Notes: a model not told the origin generated them from the sequence alone. 64,000 bases of DNA from Glycomyces amatae (GCF_020991375.1 NZ_JAJLQZ010000023.1:19833-83832); one strand, 5' to 3'. Shown: positions 1 to 8,656, counted from the stretch's first letter. Numbers and translations are program-made.

Positions 1-11
1 TGGAGCACCTG

Positions 12-1106
12 ATGATCTGCTCGAAGGGCGGGCCGAGCGTCGGCGGCGGTGAGCCACCCGTCGGCGATCCGCGAGCGTTCTCGCTCGGCCGCATCCCGGT
101 CGACATGGTCAACCCGATGCCGGACCGCAGGAAACGCGACCGGCGCCTACGAGTGGCCATTCTGGATACCGGTGTTCCGCATCGACATCCGTCTTTCGAC
201 GTGTCCGACCGCTCCGAGGGGGAGGACACCTTCGTGGTGGTCGACCACGCCTTCCAGACCAAGATCGGCGAGCACTCCGACTCGCCCGCGCCGCCGCTCG
301 ACGACCCGTGGGAGGGGCCGGTCCATGAGCCGACGCTCATCGGCGAGGTCGCCAGCCACTTCGGCCACGGCACGTTCATGACCGGGCTGCTCCGTCAGAT
401 GTCGCCGGACGTGCAGGTGTACTCGCTGCGAGTCGTCCACAACGACGGGCTGGCGTACGAGCACGAGGTCATCGGGGCGCTGCACCATGTCGCCGACCAG
501 GTCGAGGCGGCTCGGGGCGGCGACGAGGAGGCGATCGGCGCCGATGTGGTGGTCCTGGCGATGGGCTACGTCGATGAGAACCCTTACGACCAGCCGGGTG
601 GCTGGATCGGAGACGCGGTCAACCGTCTCGCCGCTCTGGGCGTCCCGGTGGTCGCGGCGGCCGGGAACCAGTCGTCGGATCGCCCCTTCTACCCGGCCGC
701 GTTCGCGGCCCACGGGCAGTCCGAGACCAGCGCCCCGATCCTCAGCGTCGGTGCGCTCAACCCCAATCGCCACATCGCGATGTTCTCCAACGAGGGCCCG
801 TGGGTCTCGTGCTACGCCACCGGGGCCGGGTTGGTGAGCACGTACCCGTGCGAGGCCAAGGGCTCGCGGATGCCCGACCGCCAAGCCAAGTCCACGATCT
901 TGAACCGGCACCGCGAGAGCCACGACCCCGACGACTTCTCATCGGGGTTCGCCGTCTGGAGCGGCACTTCGTTCGCGGCGCCGTTGGCGGCGGCCTTCCT
1001 GGTGAACGCCATGGCCGAATCGGAGGCGATGACAGTGGGGGACGCGGCCCAGGCGTCGGCTCGTGCTCACGAAGCGCTGAAGCGGTTGAAGAAACAGCTA
1101 GCCTGA
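12..1106 (+). CDS. Subtilisin-like (S8) serine protease
   Basis: Predicted S8 peptidase of 364 residues. The catalytic triad is visible: Asp52 in AILDTGV, His119 in HFGHGT and Ser320 in SGTSFAAP, with the oxyanion-hole Asn in VAAAGNQ. No signal peptide is obvious, so a cytoplasmic role is likely. The ATG at 12 has GGAG six bases upstream, but the frame is open to the window edge, so the true start may lie outside. It ends 4 bases before a sigma-factor gene, and a CHAT protease follows two genes later; this context points to a regulatory protease rather than a digestive one. The target is unknown. Confidence 0.85.
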   Translation: MICSKGGPSVGGGEPPVGDPRAFSLGRIPVDMVNPMPDRRKRDRRLRVAILDTGVPHRHPSFDVSDRSEGEDTFVVVDHAFQTKIGEHSDSPAPPLDDPWEGPVHEPTLIGEVASHFGHGTFMTGLLRQMSPDVQVYSLRVVHNDGLAYEHEVIGALHHVADQVEAARGGDEEAIGADVVVLAMGYVDENPYDQPGGWIGDAVNRLAALGVPVVAAAGNQSSDRPFYPAAFAAHGQSETSAPILSVGALNPNRHIAMFSNEGPWVSCYATGAGLVSTYPCEAKGSRMPDRQAKSTILNRHRESHDPDDFSSGFAVWSGTSFAAPLAAAFLVNAMAESEAMTVGDAAQASARAHEALKRLKKQLA

Positions 1107-1110
1107 AATC

Positions 1111-1728
1111 ATGAATGCGACTTCGGCTCATTCGGTGGCCGCCGTGGATTACGACCGGCGCGCGCAGCTCTATCTCGCTGCGCGCGCCGGGGACGGCGCT
1201 GCGCAGCAGACCCTCGTCGTGGAGCTCAACGAGCTCCTCTGGCGAGCGGCCCGCCGCACCGGGCTGGACAGGGAGACCGCTTCGGACGTCGTTCAGACGG
1301 CTTGGCTCCGCCTGTGGCACATCGAAAAAGAGCTGGAGCAACCTCGTGCGCTGACCAAGTGGTTGCTCACCACGGTCAGCCGCGAGGCCTGGAAGCAGAT
1401 CGGCCACCACCGGCGCGAGGTCGTCGCCGATCCGATCGACCTCAGGGAGGAGCAGGCCACCGAGAGCGTCGAGGACCGCCTCGTCCGCGACGCCGAGTGT
1501 GAAGCCGTGCGCCGCGCCTTCCTTGCCCAGCCAGAGCGGTGTCGGCGGCTGCTCGCCTTCGTGGCGACGGTCTCCCGGCCCGATTACGACGTCATCGCCG
1601 GGGCACTCGGGATGAAGAGGGGGAGCATCGGACCCACCCGGGGCCGTTGCTTGGACAAACTGAGGAGGACGCTCCTGGACGATCCGTCCTGGAGCGGAGG
1701 TGAGGAGCGGGATGAAGATGCGACCTGA
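1111..1728 (+). CDS. ECF-type sigma-70 family RNA polymerase sigma factor
   Basis: 205 residues, the size of an ECF sigma factor. A region-2-like helix (DVVQTAWLRLW, about residues 60-70) and a C-terminal region-4 helix-turn-helix (YDVIAGALGMKRGSIGPTRGRC, split here as YDVIAGALGM then KRGSIGPTRG, about residues 155-180) are visible. Such proteins redirect RNA polymerase to a small regulon. The gene starts 4 bases after the S8 protease and overlaps the next small gene by 17 bases, so the three are probably co-translated. No classical zinc-type anti-sigma gene is adjacent; the next gene product is the natural candidate partner (inference). Confidence 0.85.
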   Translation: MNATSAHSVAAVDYDRRAQLYLAARAGDGAAQQTLVVELNELLWRAARRTGLDRETASDVVQTAWLRLWHIEKELEQPRALTKWLLTTVSREAWKQIGHHRREVVADPIDLREEQATESVEDRLVRDAECEAVRRAFLAQPERCRRLLAFVATVSRPDYDVIAGALGMKRGSIGPTRGRCLDKLRRTLLDDPSWSGGEERDEDAT

Positions 1729-2248
1729 ATACGAGAATCAGGGTGAATTCGAGTCATTGGACTCCTGCGATGAGCGGATTCTCTCGGTGATCAACGAACT
1801 GCACCACCGGGACGATCCGATGCCGGAGGACCTCAACGAGCGGGTGCAGTTCATCCTCGAACTCGAAGCGGAGCTCGACGCCCGCGTGGCGAGGGTGTCG
1901 CGTGAGAACGAACTGGTGCTCATGAGGGGCGACGCCGACCTGGTGGTGGGGCAGAACGATCCCGCATCGGTCACCTTCGACTGCGAGTCGGTCACCGTGA
2001 TGGTGACGCCGAGGCCCGCGGCGCTCCGGGAGCTGCGGCTCGACGGATGGATAGGTCCCGAGGGGAGCTACGAGGTCGAACTCAGGAGTCCGGAGGGCTC
2101 GCGGAGGGCCTCCACCGACGAGACCGGTCGGTTCGTACTCGAAGGCCTCCCCGACGGGCAGATGTTCCAATTGGTGATCCGGCCGGACGAGACACTGCAG
2201 CGGGAAGGGCTACCGGCGGTCGTCGTCACGCCGGCGGTGCGGCTGTAG
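1712..2248 (+). CDS. Unknown protein with helical N-terminus and beta-sandwich-like C-terminus
   Basis: 178 residues, not recognised as a named family. The ATG at 1712 is chosen because GAGGAG lies just upstream; a GTG at 1700 is possible. The first 70 residues are acidic and probably helical (DERILSVINELHH, LELEAELDARV). The last 60 resemble a carboxypeptidase-regulatory-like beta-sandwich repeat (SPEGSRRASTDETGRFVLEG with GLPDG nearby). No membrane segment or Cys/His zinc motif. Overlap with the sigma gene and its place just before the CHAT protease make it a candidate anti-sigma factor or protease substrate; this is inference from position only. Confidence 0.6.
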   Translation: MKMRPEYENQGEFESLDSCDERILSVINELHHRDDPMPEDLNERVQFILELEAELDARVARVSRENELVLMRGDADLVVGQNDPASVTFDCESVTVMVTPRPAALRELRLDGWIGPEGSYEVELRSPEGSRRASTDETGRFVLEGLPDGQMFQLVIRPDETLQREGLPAVVVTPAVRL

Positions 2249-2258
2249 CATGTGAAGA

Positions 2259-4772
2259 ATGCTTCAACGTGCCTGGAGGTTGTTCTCCCGTGGACACCGG
2301 CTCCAGAGCAGACTGCGAATCGTTGAAGCCGCCGCGGTGTTCGACGAGGCGTTGCGCCTCTTGGGATGGGACCCCGCGAATCCGCCGCCTCCGGGCACCG
2401 CTCGGGCGCGGCTCACGGCCCGGATTCTGAATTCCCGGGCGCTGACGTACACGTACTCGGGCGAGGCGCCGGCGGGATTGGCGCTGCTCCAGCAAGCCGT
2501 CCGATTCGTGGACGAGCGGGACCGCGGACTGCTGACGCATCAGCGAGGGCTCATCCTCCAGCAGAACGGGCGGCCAGTGGACGCACTGGCGCATTTCGAT
2601 CGCGCGGAGCCCATGCTGGCCGAGCACGGCCCCGACTTCATCTATGCGGGGTTGTTCCTCAATCGGGCGAACACGTTGCGGGACCTGGGCGAACTCAGCA
2701 AAGGCCTCGAGAGCGCGAGGCGTGCGAGGGCATTGTTCGCAAAACTCGGTCGGCGCATCAACCAGATCAAAGCGCAGCATGTGGAGGCGCTGCTGCTGCT
2801 CGATCTCGGTGACGTGACCAAGGCCCTCGCCGAGTTCAAGGAAGTACGGGCCGAATACCGCGAGCACGCCCCCGAACTCGAGGCCTTCGTGCACAGCTCC
2901 AACGCGGATGCGCTTCTCTACGTGGGGATGTACCAGCAGGCGATCGACCACTGGGCTGAGGCGATCGCGGCCCTGCGACTCGCGGGGGACCACCGCAGCG
3001 CGGCGATCTTCGAGTTCTGGCGTGCGGTGACCGCATTCGAAAACGATCAGTTCGACCTCGCGAGCGATTGGGCCGAGCGGGCGATGGACTCGCTCTACGA
3101 GCAGGGCAACGAACCGATGGCCTTCCTCGCCCGCCTGTTGATCCTCCAGGGCCAGTTCGACTCAGGGAAGGCCGGGCCGAACTTCGCGGACAAGGTCTCC
3201 CGACTGTGCGACGCACTCGAGCAGCGTGGATGGACCCTTCGCCTGAACCAGGCCAAGATCCTGGCCGCCCGGGCTCGGATCAAGGCAGGGGACCTCGACG
3301 ACGTCGACGCCGTGCTCGACGAGGAACCGGGTGGGCCGGGCTATGAAGCGCTCGCCGAAGCCTTGGCCCGGCATCTCGCCAGGGCCGAGCTCGCCATGAT
3401 TCGCAAGCAGGACCCGATGCCGGAACTCCAGACCGGTCTCGACCTGCTCGACGAGTACCGCATGACCTTCGGCTCGGTCGAGTTCCAGGCAGGGGTCTCC
3501 GCTCTGGGCGTCCAGCTGGCCAACCGGGGTTTGATCCACACCACGAACAACGGCTCTCCCGCCGAGATGCTCTGGTGGGTCGAGCGGAGCAGGGCTCAGG
3601 GATTGCGCATCCCGCCCGTCAAGTCGGCGACCGACCCTGGAGCTAGAGAGGCGCTCGGCCGTCTCCGACAGGCTCGGCGGCGGCTCTGGGACCTCCAAGT
3701 TCAAGGCGAGGAGAGCTCTGAGGAGTTCGCGCGCGTTCAGGTGCTCGAAGAGGAGATTCGCGCGTACGAACGAACCACGCCCGGCCCGGGGCAGCGGGCC
3801 GAGCGGATCGCTCCCGAGGACATCCATGATCTCGCCGAATCCCGCAACACCGTCGTGGTGAACCTCTACGAAGCCGGCGGCGATATCCGCGCCATTCTCG
3901 CGGGAGGCAAGGGGCTCAAGCACGTTCGGCTCATGCCGCTCGATGCCGCCGCCGAACTCGGGCGCCGTCTCGGCGCGGACCTCGATGCCCTCGGAAAGCC
4001 CTTCCGCCTCCCGCCCCGTCTCCAAACGAGCGTCGAGGGATCGCTCCGCCGGAACGCCGCCGCCCTTGCTGAAGGAATCTGGGAGCCGATCGCCGATTAC
4101 GTTGCCGACCGTCAAGTGGTCATCGTCCCGCACAGCCGATTGGCCTGGGTGCCCTGGCCGCTGCTCCCGCAGCTCCGAGGTCGCCCGGTCACGGTGTCGC
4201 CCTCCGCTGAGGCCTGGTGGCGGTCGGTTCACCGGAGCGCCGCCACGGGCCCTGCCCTCGTCGCCGCCGGCCCGGCGCTGTCGAGGGCAGGAGGCGAGAT
4301 CGAAGTGATCGCCGGTCTCTATCCGGGCGCGCACCTCATCACCGCGGACAAGTCCGATCCCGAGCTCGTCCTCCGCGCCCTGGACGGCGCCTCGGTCGCG
4401 CACATCGCGGCGCACGGCCATCACGAGCCCGACAACGTCCTGTTCTCACGCCTCGACTTCGGACTGGGCCCGCTCAACGCCTACGAACTGCTCAGCCTCG
4501 ACCAGCCGCCGAGCCATGTCGTCCTCTCCTCCTGCGACCTCGGCCGCTCCACGGTCGCGGTCGGCAACGAGACGCTCGGGTTCACCGCGGCCCTCCTGCA
4601 TGCGGGGACCTCCACCGTCGTCTCCAGTCTCGGCCGCGTCCCCGACGACATGGCCGCCGAGATGATGATCGAGTACCACCAGCACTGCGCCAAGGGCGCG
4701 ACCCCCGCCGAAGCGCTTGCCGCCGTGGGGGAGCGGCGTCCGTGGCACCCGTTCGTCGCGTTCGGCGCCTAA
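2259..4772 (+). CDS. TPR-CHAT caspase-like protease
   Basis: 837 residues. The first 500 are helical repeats of TPR type (for example AVFDEALRLLGWDP, ALAHFDRAEPMLAEHG, LNRANTLRDLGELSKGLESA). The last 300 form a CHAT domain, a clan CD caspase-like peptidase. The catalytic pair is present: His719 in HIAAHGHHEPDN and Cys759 in VVLSSCDLGRS, followed by the typical GFTAALLHAGTSTVVSSL segment. Known CHAT proteins are activated by an upstream sensor and cut a partner. It starts 10 bases after the small unknown gene and closes the four-gene cluster. The strict spacing suggests one operon in which two proteases of different classes share a target. Confidence 0.88.
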   Translation: MLQRAWRLFSRGHRLQSRLRIVEAAAVFDEALRLLGWDPANPPPPGTARARLTARILNSRALTYTYSGEAPAGLALLQQAVRFVDERDRGLLTHQRGLILQQNGRPVDALAHFDRAEPMLAEHGPDFIYAGLFLNRANTLRDLGELSKGLESARRARALFAKLGRRINQIKAQHVEALLLLDLGDVTKALAEFKEVRAEYREHAPELEAFVHSSNADALLYVGMYQQAIDHWAEAIAALRLAGDHRSAAIFEFWRAVTAFENDQFDLASDWAERAMDSLYEQGNEPMAFLARLLILQGQFDSGKAGPNFADKVSRLCDALEQRGWTLRLNQAKILAARARIKAGDLDDVDAVLDEEPGGPGYEALAEALARHLARAELAMIRKQDPMPELQTGLDLLDEYRMTFGSVEFQAGVSALGVQLANRGLIHTTNNGSPAEMLWWVERSRAQGLRIPPVKSATDPGAREALGRLRQARRRLWDLQVQGEESSEEFARVQVLEEEIRAYERTTPGPGQRAERIAPEDIHDLAESRNTVVVNLYEAGGDIRAILAGGKGLKHVRLMPLDAAAELGRRLGADLDALGKPFRLPPRLQTSVEGSLRRNAAALAEGIWEPIADYVADRQVVIVPHSRLAWVPWPLLPQLRGRPVTVSPSAEAWWRSVHRSAATGPALVAAGPALSRAGGEIEVIAGLYPGAHLITADKSDPELVLRALDGASVAHIAAHGHHEPDNVLFSRLDFGLGPLNAYELLSLDQPPSHVVLSSCDLGRSTVAVGNETLGFTAALLHAGTSTVVSSLGRVPDDMAAEMMIEYHQHCAKGATPAEALAAVGERRPWHPFVAFGA

Positions 4773-4794
4773 ACTCGGACAAGCCCCCCTGTAC

Positions 4795-4842
4795 GAGGAA
4801 AGGCCCGCCCCCGTGACCGACGCCCCCTGCCCGCGCTGATGT
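4795..4842 (+). other. Well-spaced RBS and GTG start out of frame with the MFS gene
   Basis: GAGGAAAGG at 4795-4803 precedes a GTG at 4813 with ideal spacing. This GTG opens only an 8-codon frame that ends in TGATG, the ATG being the start of the MFS transporter. One extra C in the C-run at 4823-4827 would fuse the two into a slightly longer N-terminus (VTDAPLPALMFRN). Either the run has lost a base (real or sequencing error), or translation is coupled through the TGATG overlap. Confidence 0.6.
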
Positions 4843-6077
4843 TCCGCAACCCCGACCACCGCCTCCTGCTCATCTCGGTCGCCTCCAGCCAGGTCGGCCT
4901 CCAGATCGCGTACTTCTCGGTCTCGATCATCGCCGTCGTCGTCCTCAAGCTCGGCGAGGCGCAGATCGGGATCCTCAACGCCATGGACCAGATCGCCCTG
5001 GTCGTGTTCGGCCTCCTGGTCGGCGCCTGGGTCGACCGGATGCGCCGCAAGCCGATCATCGTCGTCAGCGAGACGGTCCGGGCGCTGGTGCTGCTGAGCG
5101 TCCCGGTCGCCTGGATGCTCGACTCGCTCGTCATGTGGCACATGTACGCGGTGATGTTCCTGCTCGGTCTCGCCTCGGTGTTCTTCGACGTGGCGCAGGC
5201 CAGCTACATCCCGATGCTCATCGACAACGACCGGCTCGCGGGGGCCAACTCCCGCATCCAGGGGCTCCGGTCCGCGTCCGACACGGGCGGCCCGCTCGCG
5301 GCCGGGCCATTGGTCTCGCTGCTCACCGCCCCGATCGCCATCGCGGCCGCGGTCGCGGGCTTCGCGGTGTCGGCGTTCAGCTTGCGGCGCATCCGGTTCC
5401 AGGAGGCCGAGCCGGTCCGCCGGGAGAAGCCGAACCTCAGGGCCGAGATCGCGCAGGGGGTCAGGTTCATCCTCAAGGACCCGATCATCCGGACCGTGGC
5501 GTTCGCGAGCGCCTGGTGCAACCTGTCGGTGGGCGCGTTCCAGGCGATGCTCGTCGTGTTCCTGATCCGGGACGCGGAGCAGGCCAGCGCGGTCGTGGGC
5601 CTGATCCTCGCCGGATCCGGGATCGGCGGCGTGCTCGGGGCGATGCTGGTCGGGAAGATCTCGGCGAAGGCGGGGATGGGTCCGACAGCGCTGGTCGCGC
5701 TGGCGCTCTCGGGGCCGGGCATGGCGGTCGTGGCCGCCTCGGGACCGGGCTGGGGCGCGGCCCTCGCCTTCCTCGGGCAGATCCTGTACGTCGCGTCGAT
5801 CGTGGTGTTCAACGTGAACGTCGTGAGCTACCGGCAGGCGATCACGCCGGACCCGATCCAGGGACGCGTCAACGCCACGCAGCGGGTGATCACCTGGGGT
5901 TCGATGGCGGTCGGCTCGATCCTGGGCGGCTTCGCGGGCGAGGCCATCGGCGCCCGGTACGTGCTGCTCATCGCCGCAGGGATGCTGTTCGCCGGGTGCC
6001 TCGTCCTGCTGCGGACCCCGATCCGCACCCTCAAGGAGCTCCCCGAGGAGGGCACCGGGCTGCGGGAAGTCCACTGA
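4839..6077 (+). CDS. Major facilitator superfamily transporter
   Basis: 412 residues with about 12 hydrophobic segments and the MFS loop signature between helices 2 and 3 (GAWVDRMRRKPIIV). It resembles the drug or siderophore exporter type; the substrate cannot be read from the sequence. The ATG at 4839 has no Shine-Dalgarno of its own; a good one serves the out-of-frame GTG at 4813, so the annotated N-terminus may be about nine residues short. It follows the CHAT gene by 66 bases, but nothing ties it functionally to that cluster. Confidence 0.85.
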   Translation: MFRNPDHRLLLISVASSQVGLQIAYFSVSIIAVVVLKLGEAQIGILNAMDQIALVVFGLLVGAWVDRMRRKPIIVVSETVRALVLLSVPVAWMLDSLVMWHMYAVMFLLGLASVFFDVAQASYIPMLIDNDRLAGANSRIQGLRSASDTGGPLAAGPLVSLLTAPIAIAAAVAGFAVSAFSLRRIRFQEAEPVRREKPNLRAEIAQGVRFILKDPIIRTVAFASAWCNLSVGAFQAMLVVFLIRDAEQASAVVGLILAGSGIGGVLGAMLVGKISAKAGMGPTALVALALSGPGMAVVAASGPGWGAALAFLGQILYVASIVVFNVNVVSYRQAITPDPIQGRVNATQRVITWGSMAVGSILGGFAGEAIGARYVLLIAAGMLFAGCLVLLRTPIRTLKELPEEGTGLREVH

Positions 6078-6106
6078 CTCTCGCTGCGCCGCAGTAGAGT
6101 CGAGCC

Positions 6107-6529
6107 ATGACGTGGGATCTTGACGCACCCGGCGTGCTCCGCCTCCCCTCCGGCCGCCTGGTCCGCGGGCGCGGGCTCGGCAGGCCGCTGCCGGAGGGGC
6201 CGAAGCCGGAGTTCGCGCTGTACCTGTACGGGAAGGAGCCGCCGGCGGTCGAGTGGGAGTCGCAGTGGGTGCGGTGGCCGGACTTCCGGCTCCCCGCCGA
6301 CAAGCCCGCGTTCGCGGCCGCGCTCCGCGAGGCGTGGCAGCGCACCGAGACCGAGCGGGTGGAGCTCGCCTGCCACGGCGGCAACGGCCGCACCGGCACG
6401 GCGCTGGCGTGCATGGCGGTCCTCGACGGCGTCCCGGCGGACGAGGCGGTCGCCTACGTGCGCGCCGGCTACTCGCCGCGAGCGGTGGAGACCCCCTGGC
6501 AGAAGCGCTTCGTCAGCCGCTTCGGCTGA
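6107..6529 (+). CDS. Small protein-tyrosine-phosphatase-like protein
   Basis: 140 residues. The cysteine phosphatase loop CX5R is present as CHGGNGRTG (Cys89, Arg95), and WPDFRLPAD before it could supply the general-acid Asp. Members of this fold remove phosphate from Tyr/Ser/Thr or from phospho-sugars or lipids; the substrate is not predictable here. No signal peptide. It starts 29 bases after the MFS gene and ends 22 bases from the convergent Fic gene. Confidence 0.75.
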   Translation: MTWDLDAPGVLRLPSGRLVRGRGLGRPLPEGPKPEFALYLYGKEPPAVEWESQWVRWPDFRLPADKPAFAAALREAWQRTETERVELACHGGNGRTGTALACMAVLDGVPADEAVAYVRAGYSPRAVETPWQKRFVSRFG

Positions 6530-6551
6530 ATCCGCCGGTACGGGCGACCGG

Positions 6552-7751
6552 CTATTCCCAGCTGCTCGCGCGAGTCAGGACCTTCATGACCTCAGGTGCC
6601 TGGTACTGGTGGCGGTACTTGCCGGTGAGTTTTTCCAACGCTCCGATGTCGACGAGCTGGTTGACGGCGTTGGCAATGCCTTGCGAGGTGGCCTTGTTGA
6701 GTCGTTTCGCCAGGGAAGGGACGGTGAAGCGGGGATACCCCGTCAGACTGCTCGCGATGTCCCGGGCCAGCCCGCTCCGAGGCAACAGGGTCTGGATCCG
6801 TTCCTGGTAGAGGCCTTGAAGCTGCAAGAGGTCCTCGACTCGGGAACGCGTGTCTTCGGCCGCAGCGGCGAGTCCGGAACTGAAGAAGCGGACCCAGGGG
6901 TCCCATTCGCCTTTGGCGGAGACGCTGTAAAGACGTTCTTGGTATTCATCCCGGTGGTCTTCGAACCAAGGCGAGACGCTCAGCAGCGGCTGTCTCAGTG
7001 CTCCATGGGTAATGAGCTGGAGGACGATGAGCATCCGCCCGATGCGGCCGTTGCCGTCTGCGAACGGGTGCAGCGTCTCGAACTGGTAGTGCCCCATCGC
7101 CGCCGAGACCACGGGATCGCAGTCACTGTCTTTTTTGACCCAGTCCACGAGGTCCTGCACCGCGGCGCGCAGTTCGATGCCGGGCGGCATCGGAATGAAG
7201 CGGGCCGATTCGATCGAGGAGCCGCCGTTCCCGATGGCGACCTGGATCGTTCGCAGACGGCCGGGGTCGCGCCGTTCCGACGGGGTGTCGCGGACCAGTG
7301 TCCGCTGCGCCTCCTCCAGCAACCCGACCGTGATCGCATGGCCGTCCTCGATGAGTGCGAACGCCTCTTCGGCGGCGTACACGTAGTTGAGGATCTCGAT
7401 CAGCGCGGTGCCGAGTGGGCTGTTCTCATCGGGCTCTTCGTCGTCGGAGAGCACGCGTTCGAGCGGGGCGAAGGTCCCCTCCAGCGCCGAGGTGCTCTGC
7501 GCCTCTCGGCGGAGCGTCGGCCTTCGCAGAAGTCCCGGATTGGGAATCTGCAACGACGCCTGGTCGAGGCGGCCGAGTGCCCGGTTCGCACGGGAGACTT
7601 CCTGCCAGGTGCGCTGCTGAAGTTCGATCGGGGTGCCGAGTGGCGCGGGGACGAACGCCATGTGTTGGAACGGTCGACCGATGCGACCGTCAGTGCCGGT
7701 GATCGGGGTCAGATGACCGGTTGGACTTTGCGCGAACACATTCAGATCCAC
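6552..7751 (-). CDS. Fic family AMPylase/adenylyltransferase
   Basis: 399 residues, starting at a GTG. The Fic active-site motif HPFADGNGRIGR is intact at 228-239. An N-terminal inhibitory helix motif TSALEG (87-92, Glu91) matches (S/T)xxxE(G/N), so this is a class II Fic enzyme that inhibits itself. Residues 330-399 look like a winged helix (FTVPSLAKRLNKATSQGIANAVNQLV), common in bacterial Fic proteins and possibly DNA-binding. Fic enzymes transfer AMP to hydroxyl groups of target proteins. A long palindrome lies 22-49 bases upstream of the start, so autoregulation through the winged helix is a reasonable guess. Confidence 0.9.
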   Translation of the reverse strand: MDLNVFAQSPTGHLTPITGTDGRIGRPFQHMAFVPAPLGTPIELQQRTWQEVSRANRALGRLDQASLQIPNPGLLRRPTLRREAQSTSALEGTFAPLERVLSDDEEPDENSPLGTALIEILNYVYAAEEAFALIEDGHAITVGLLEEAQRTLVRDTPSERRDPGRLRTIQVAIGNGGSSIESARFIPMPPGIELRAAVQDLVDWVKKDSDCDPVVSAAMGHYQFETLHPFADGNGRIGRMLIVLQLITHGALRQPLLSVSPWFEDHRDEYQERLYSVSAKGEWDPWVRFFSSGLAAAAEDTRSRVEDLLQLQGLYQERIQTLLPRSGLARDIASSLTGYPRFTVPSLAKRLNKATSQGIANAVNQLVDIGALEKLTGKYRHQYQAPEVMKVLTRASSWE

Positions 7752-7772
7752 ATATCAAATCTTAGCGATGAG

Positions 7773-7845
7773 AGTTGAGATGTTCGCGAACCTCTCAACT
7801 GACGTTGTCGTGTAGTGTCGAATCTCAAGACTCGCGTCTGAGATT
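7773..7845. promoter_or_regulatory. Two inverted repeats in the divergent Fic/DUF4129 promoter region
   Basis: 7773-7800 is a 28-base near-perfect palindrome: arms AGTTGAGA and TCTCAACT around a core GTTCGCGAAC, with one mismatched pair. 7821-7845 is a second inverted repeat with arms AATCTCA and TGAGATT. A further half-site TTTGAGATG lies at 7843-7851. The shared half-site TTGAGAt suggests one DNA-binding dimer binding twice. The region also contains a TAAGAT box 7 bases from the Fic GTG. Confidence 0.6.
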
Positions 7846-7930
7846 TGAGATGTACCGGTAGGCGGTTGCACGCCCCTTGGCATAGGGTGGGCCCGTACCC
7901 CTGGTCACATGACTCCCCTTGAGGTTCCGC

Positions 7931-8656
7931 ATGGCCCACCCCGATCCGCAGCGCGGCGCGTCGCGACGCCGCTGGCTGCCCGTGGTCGTCGTCGCGGCCG
8001 CGCTCCTGGTCGTCGGGATCGCCGCCCAGGGCTCCGGGGTCTCCTGGCAGGAGGCCGAGCTGCCCGGCGCGACCGGCGGCGGGGAGCTGCCGCAGCAGAT
8101 CCCCTCCGAGTCCCCGATGGAGCAGCCCAGCGACCTTCCCACCGGCGAGCCCGAGGACGGCTTCACCATGCCCTCCTGGGTCACCTGGCTCGTCCTCGGC
8201 CTGCTCATCGGCACCCCGCTCTGCCTCATCCTCCTGCTCCTGGCCCGGCGCCTCATGGACTGGCTCGTCCACGCCCCCTCCTCGGACGGCGTGCCCGAAC
8301 CCGAGCCGCAGTACCTCCACCGCGACTTCGCGCTGGTCGAGGACGCCGTCGCCGCCGCGCTCGCCGAGATGGACCTCGGCGACGACCCGCGCTCGGCCAT
8401 CATGGCCTGCTGGGTGCATTTCGAGCGCGCCTCCGAGGCGGTCGGGATCGAGCGGGAGTCCTCCGACACGCCCGCCGACCTCGTCCGGCGGCTGCTCGAG
8501 CGCCACCGCCTCGACGGCGCCGCCCTCACGCGCCTCTCCGCGGCCTACCTCCGGGCCCGCTATTCGCCGCACGACGTGGTCGAGGCCGACCGCGACCAGG
8601 CCCGTGACGCCCTCGTCGCGCTCCAGGCGCAGCTGGGCCTCAGGGAGGCCCGATGA
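7931..8656 (+). CDS. DUF4129 domain membrane protein
   Basis: 241 residues. One TM segment at about 16-32 (WLPVVVVAAALLVVGIA), an extracytoplasmic acidic/proline stretch, a second TM near 80-100, then a cytoplasmic helical DUF4129 domain (RDFALVEDAVAAALAEMDLG ... TPADLVRRLLERH). The ATG at 7931 has TGAGG six bases upstream. DUF4129 usually sits with transglutaminase, MoxR and DUF58 genes; here the transglutaminase part is absent. It overlaps the next gene by 4 bases, first of a five-gene unit. Function unknown, probably cell-envelope related. Confidence 0.8.
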   Translation: MAHPDPQRGASRRRWLPVVVVAAALLVVGIAAQGSGVSWQEAELPGATGGGELPQQIPSESPMEQPSDLPTGEPEDGFTMPSWVTWLVLGLLIGTPLCLILLLLARRLMDWLVHAPSSDGVPEPEPQYLHRDFALVEDAVAAALAEMDLGDDPRSAIMACWVHFERASEAVGIERESSDTPADLVRRLLERHRLDGAALTRLSAAYLRARYSPHDVVEADRDQARDALVALQAQLGLREAR

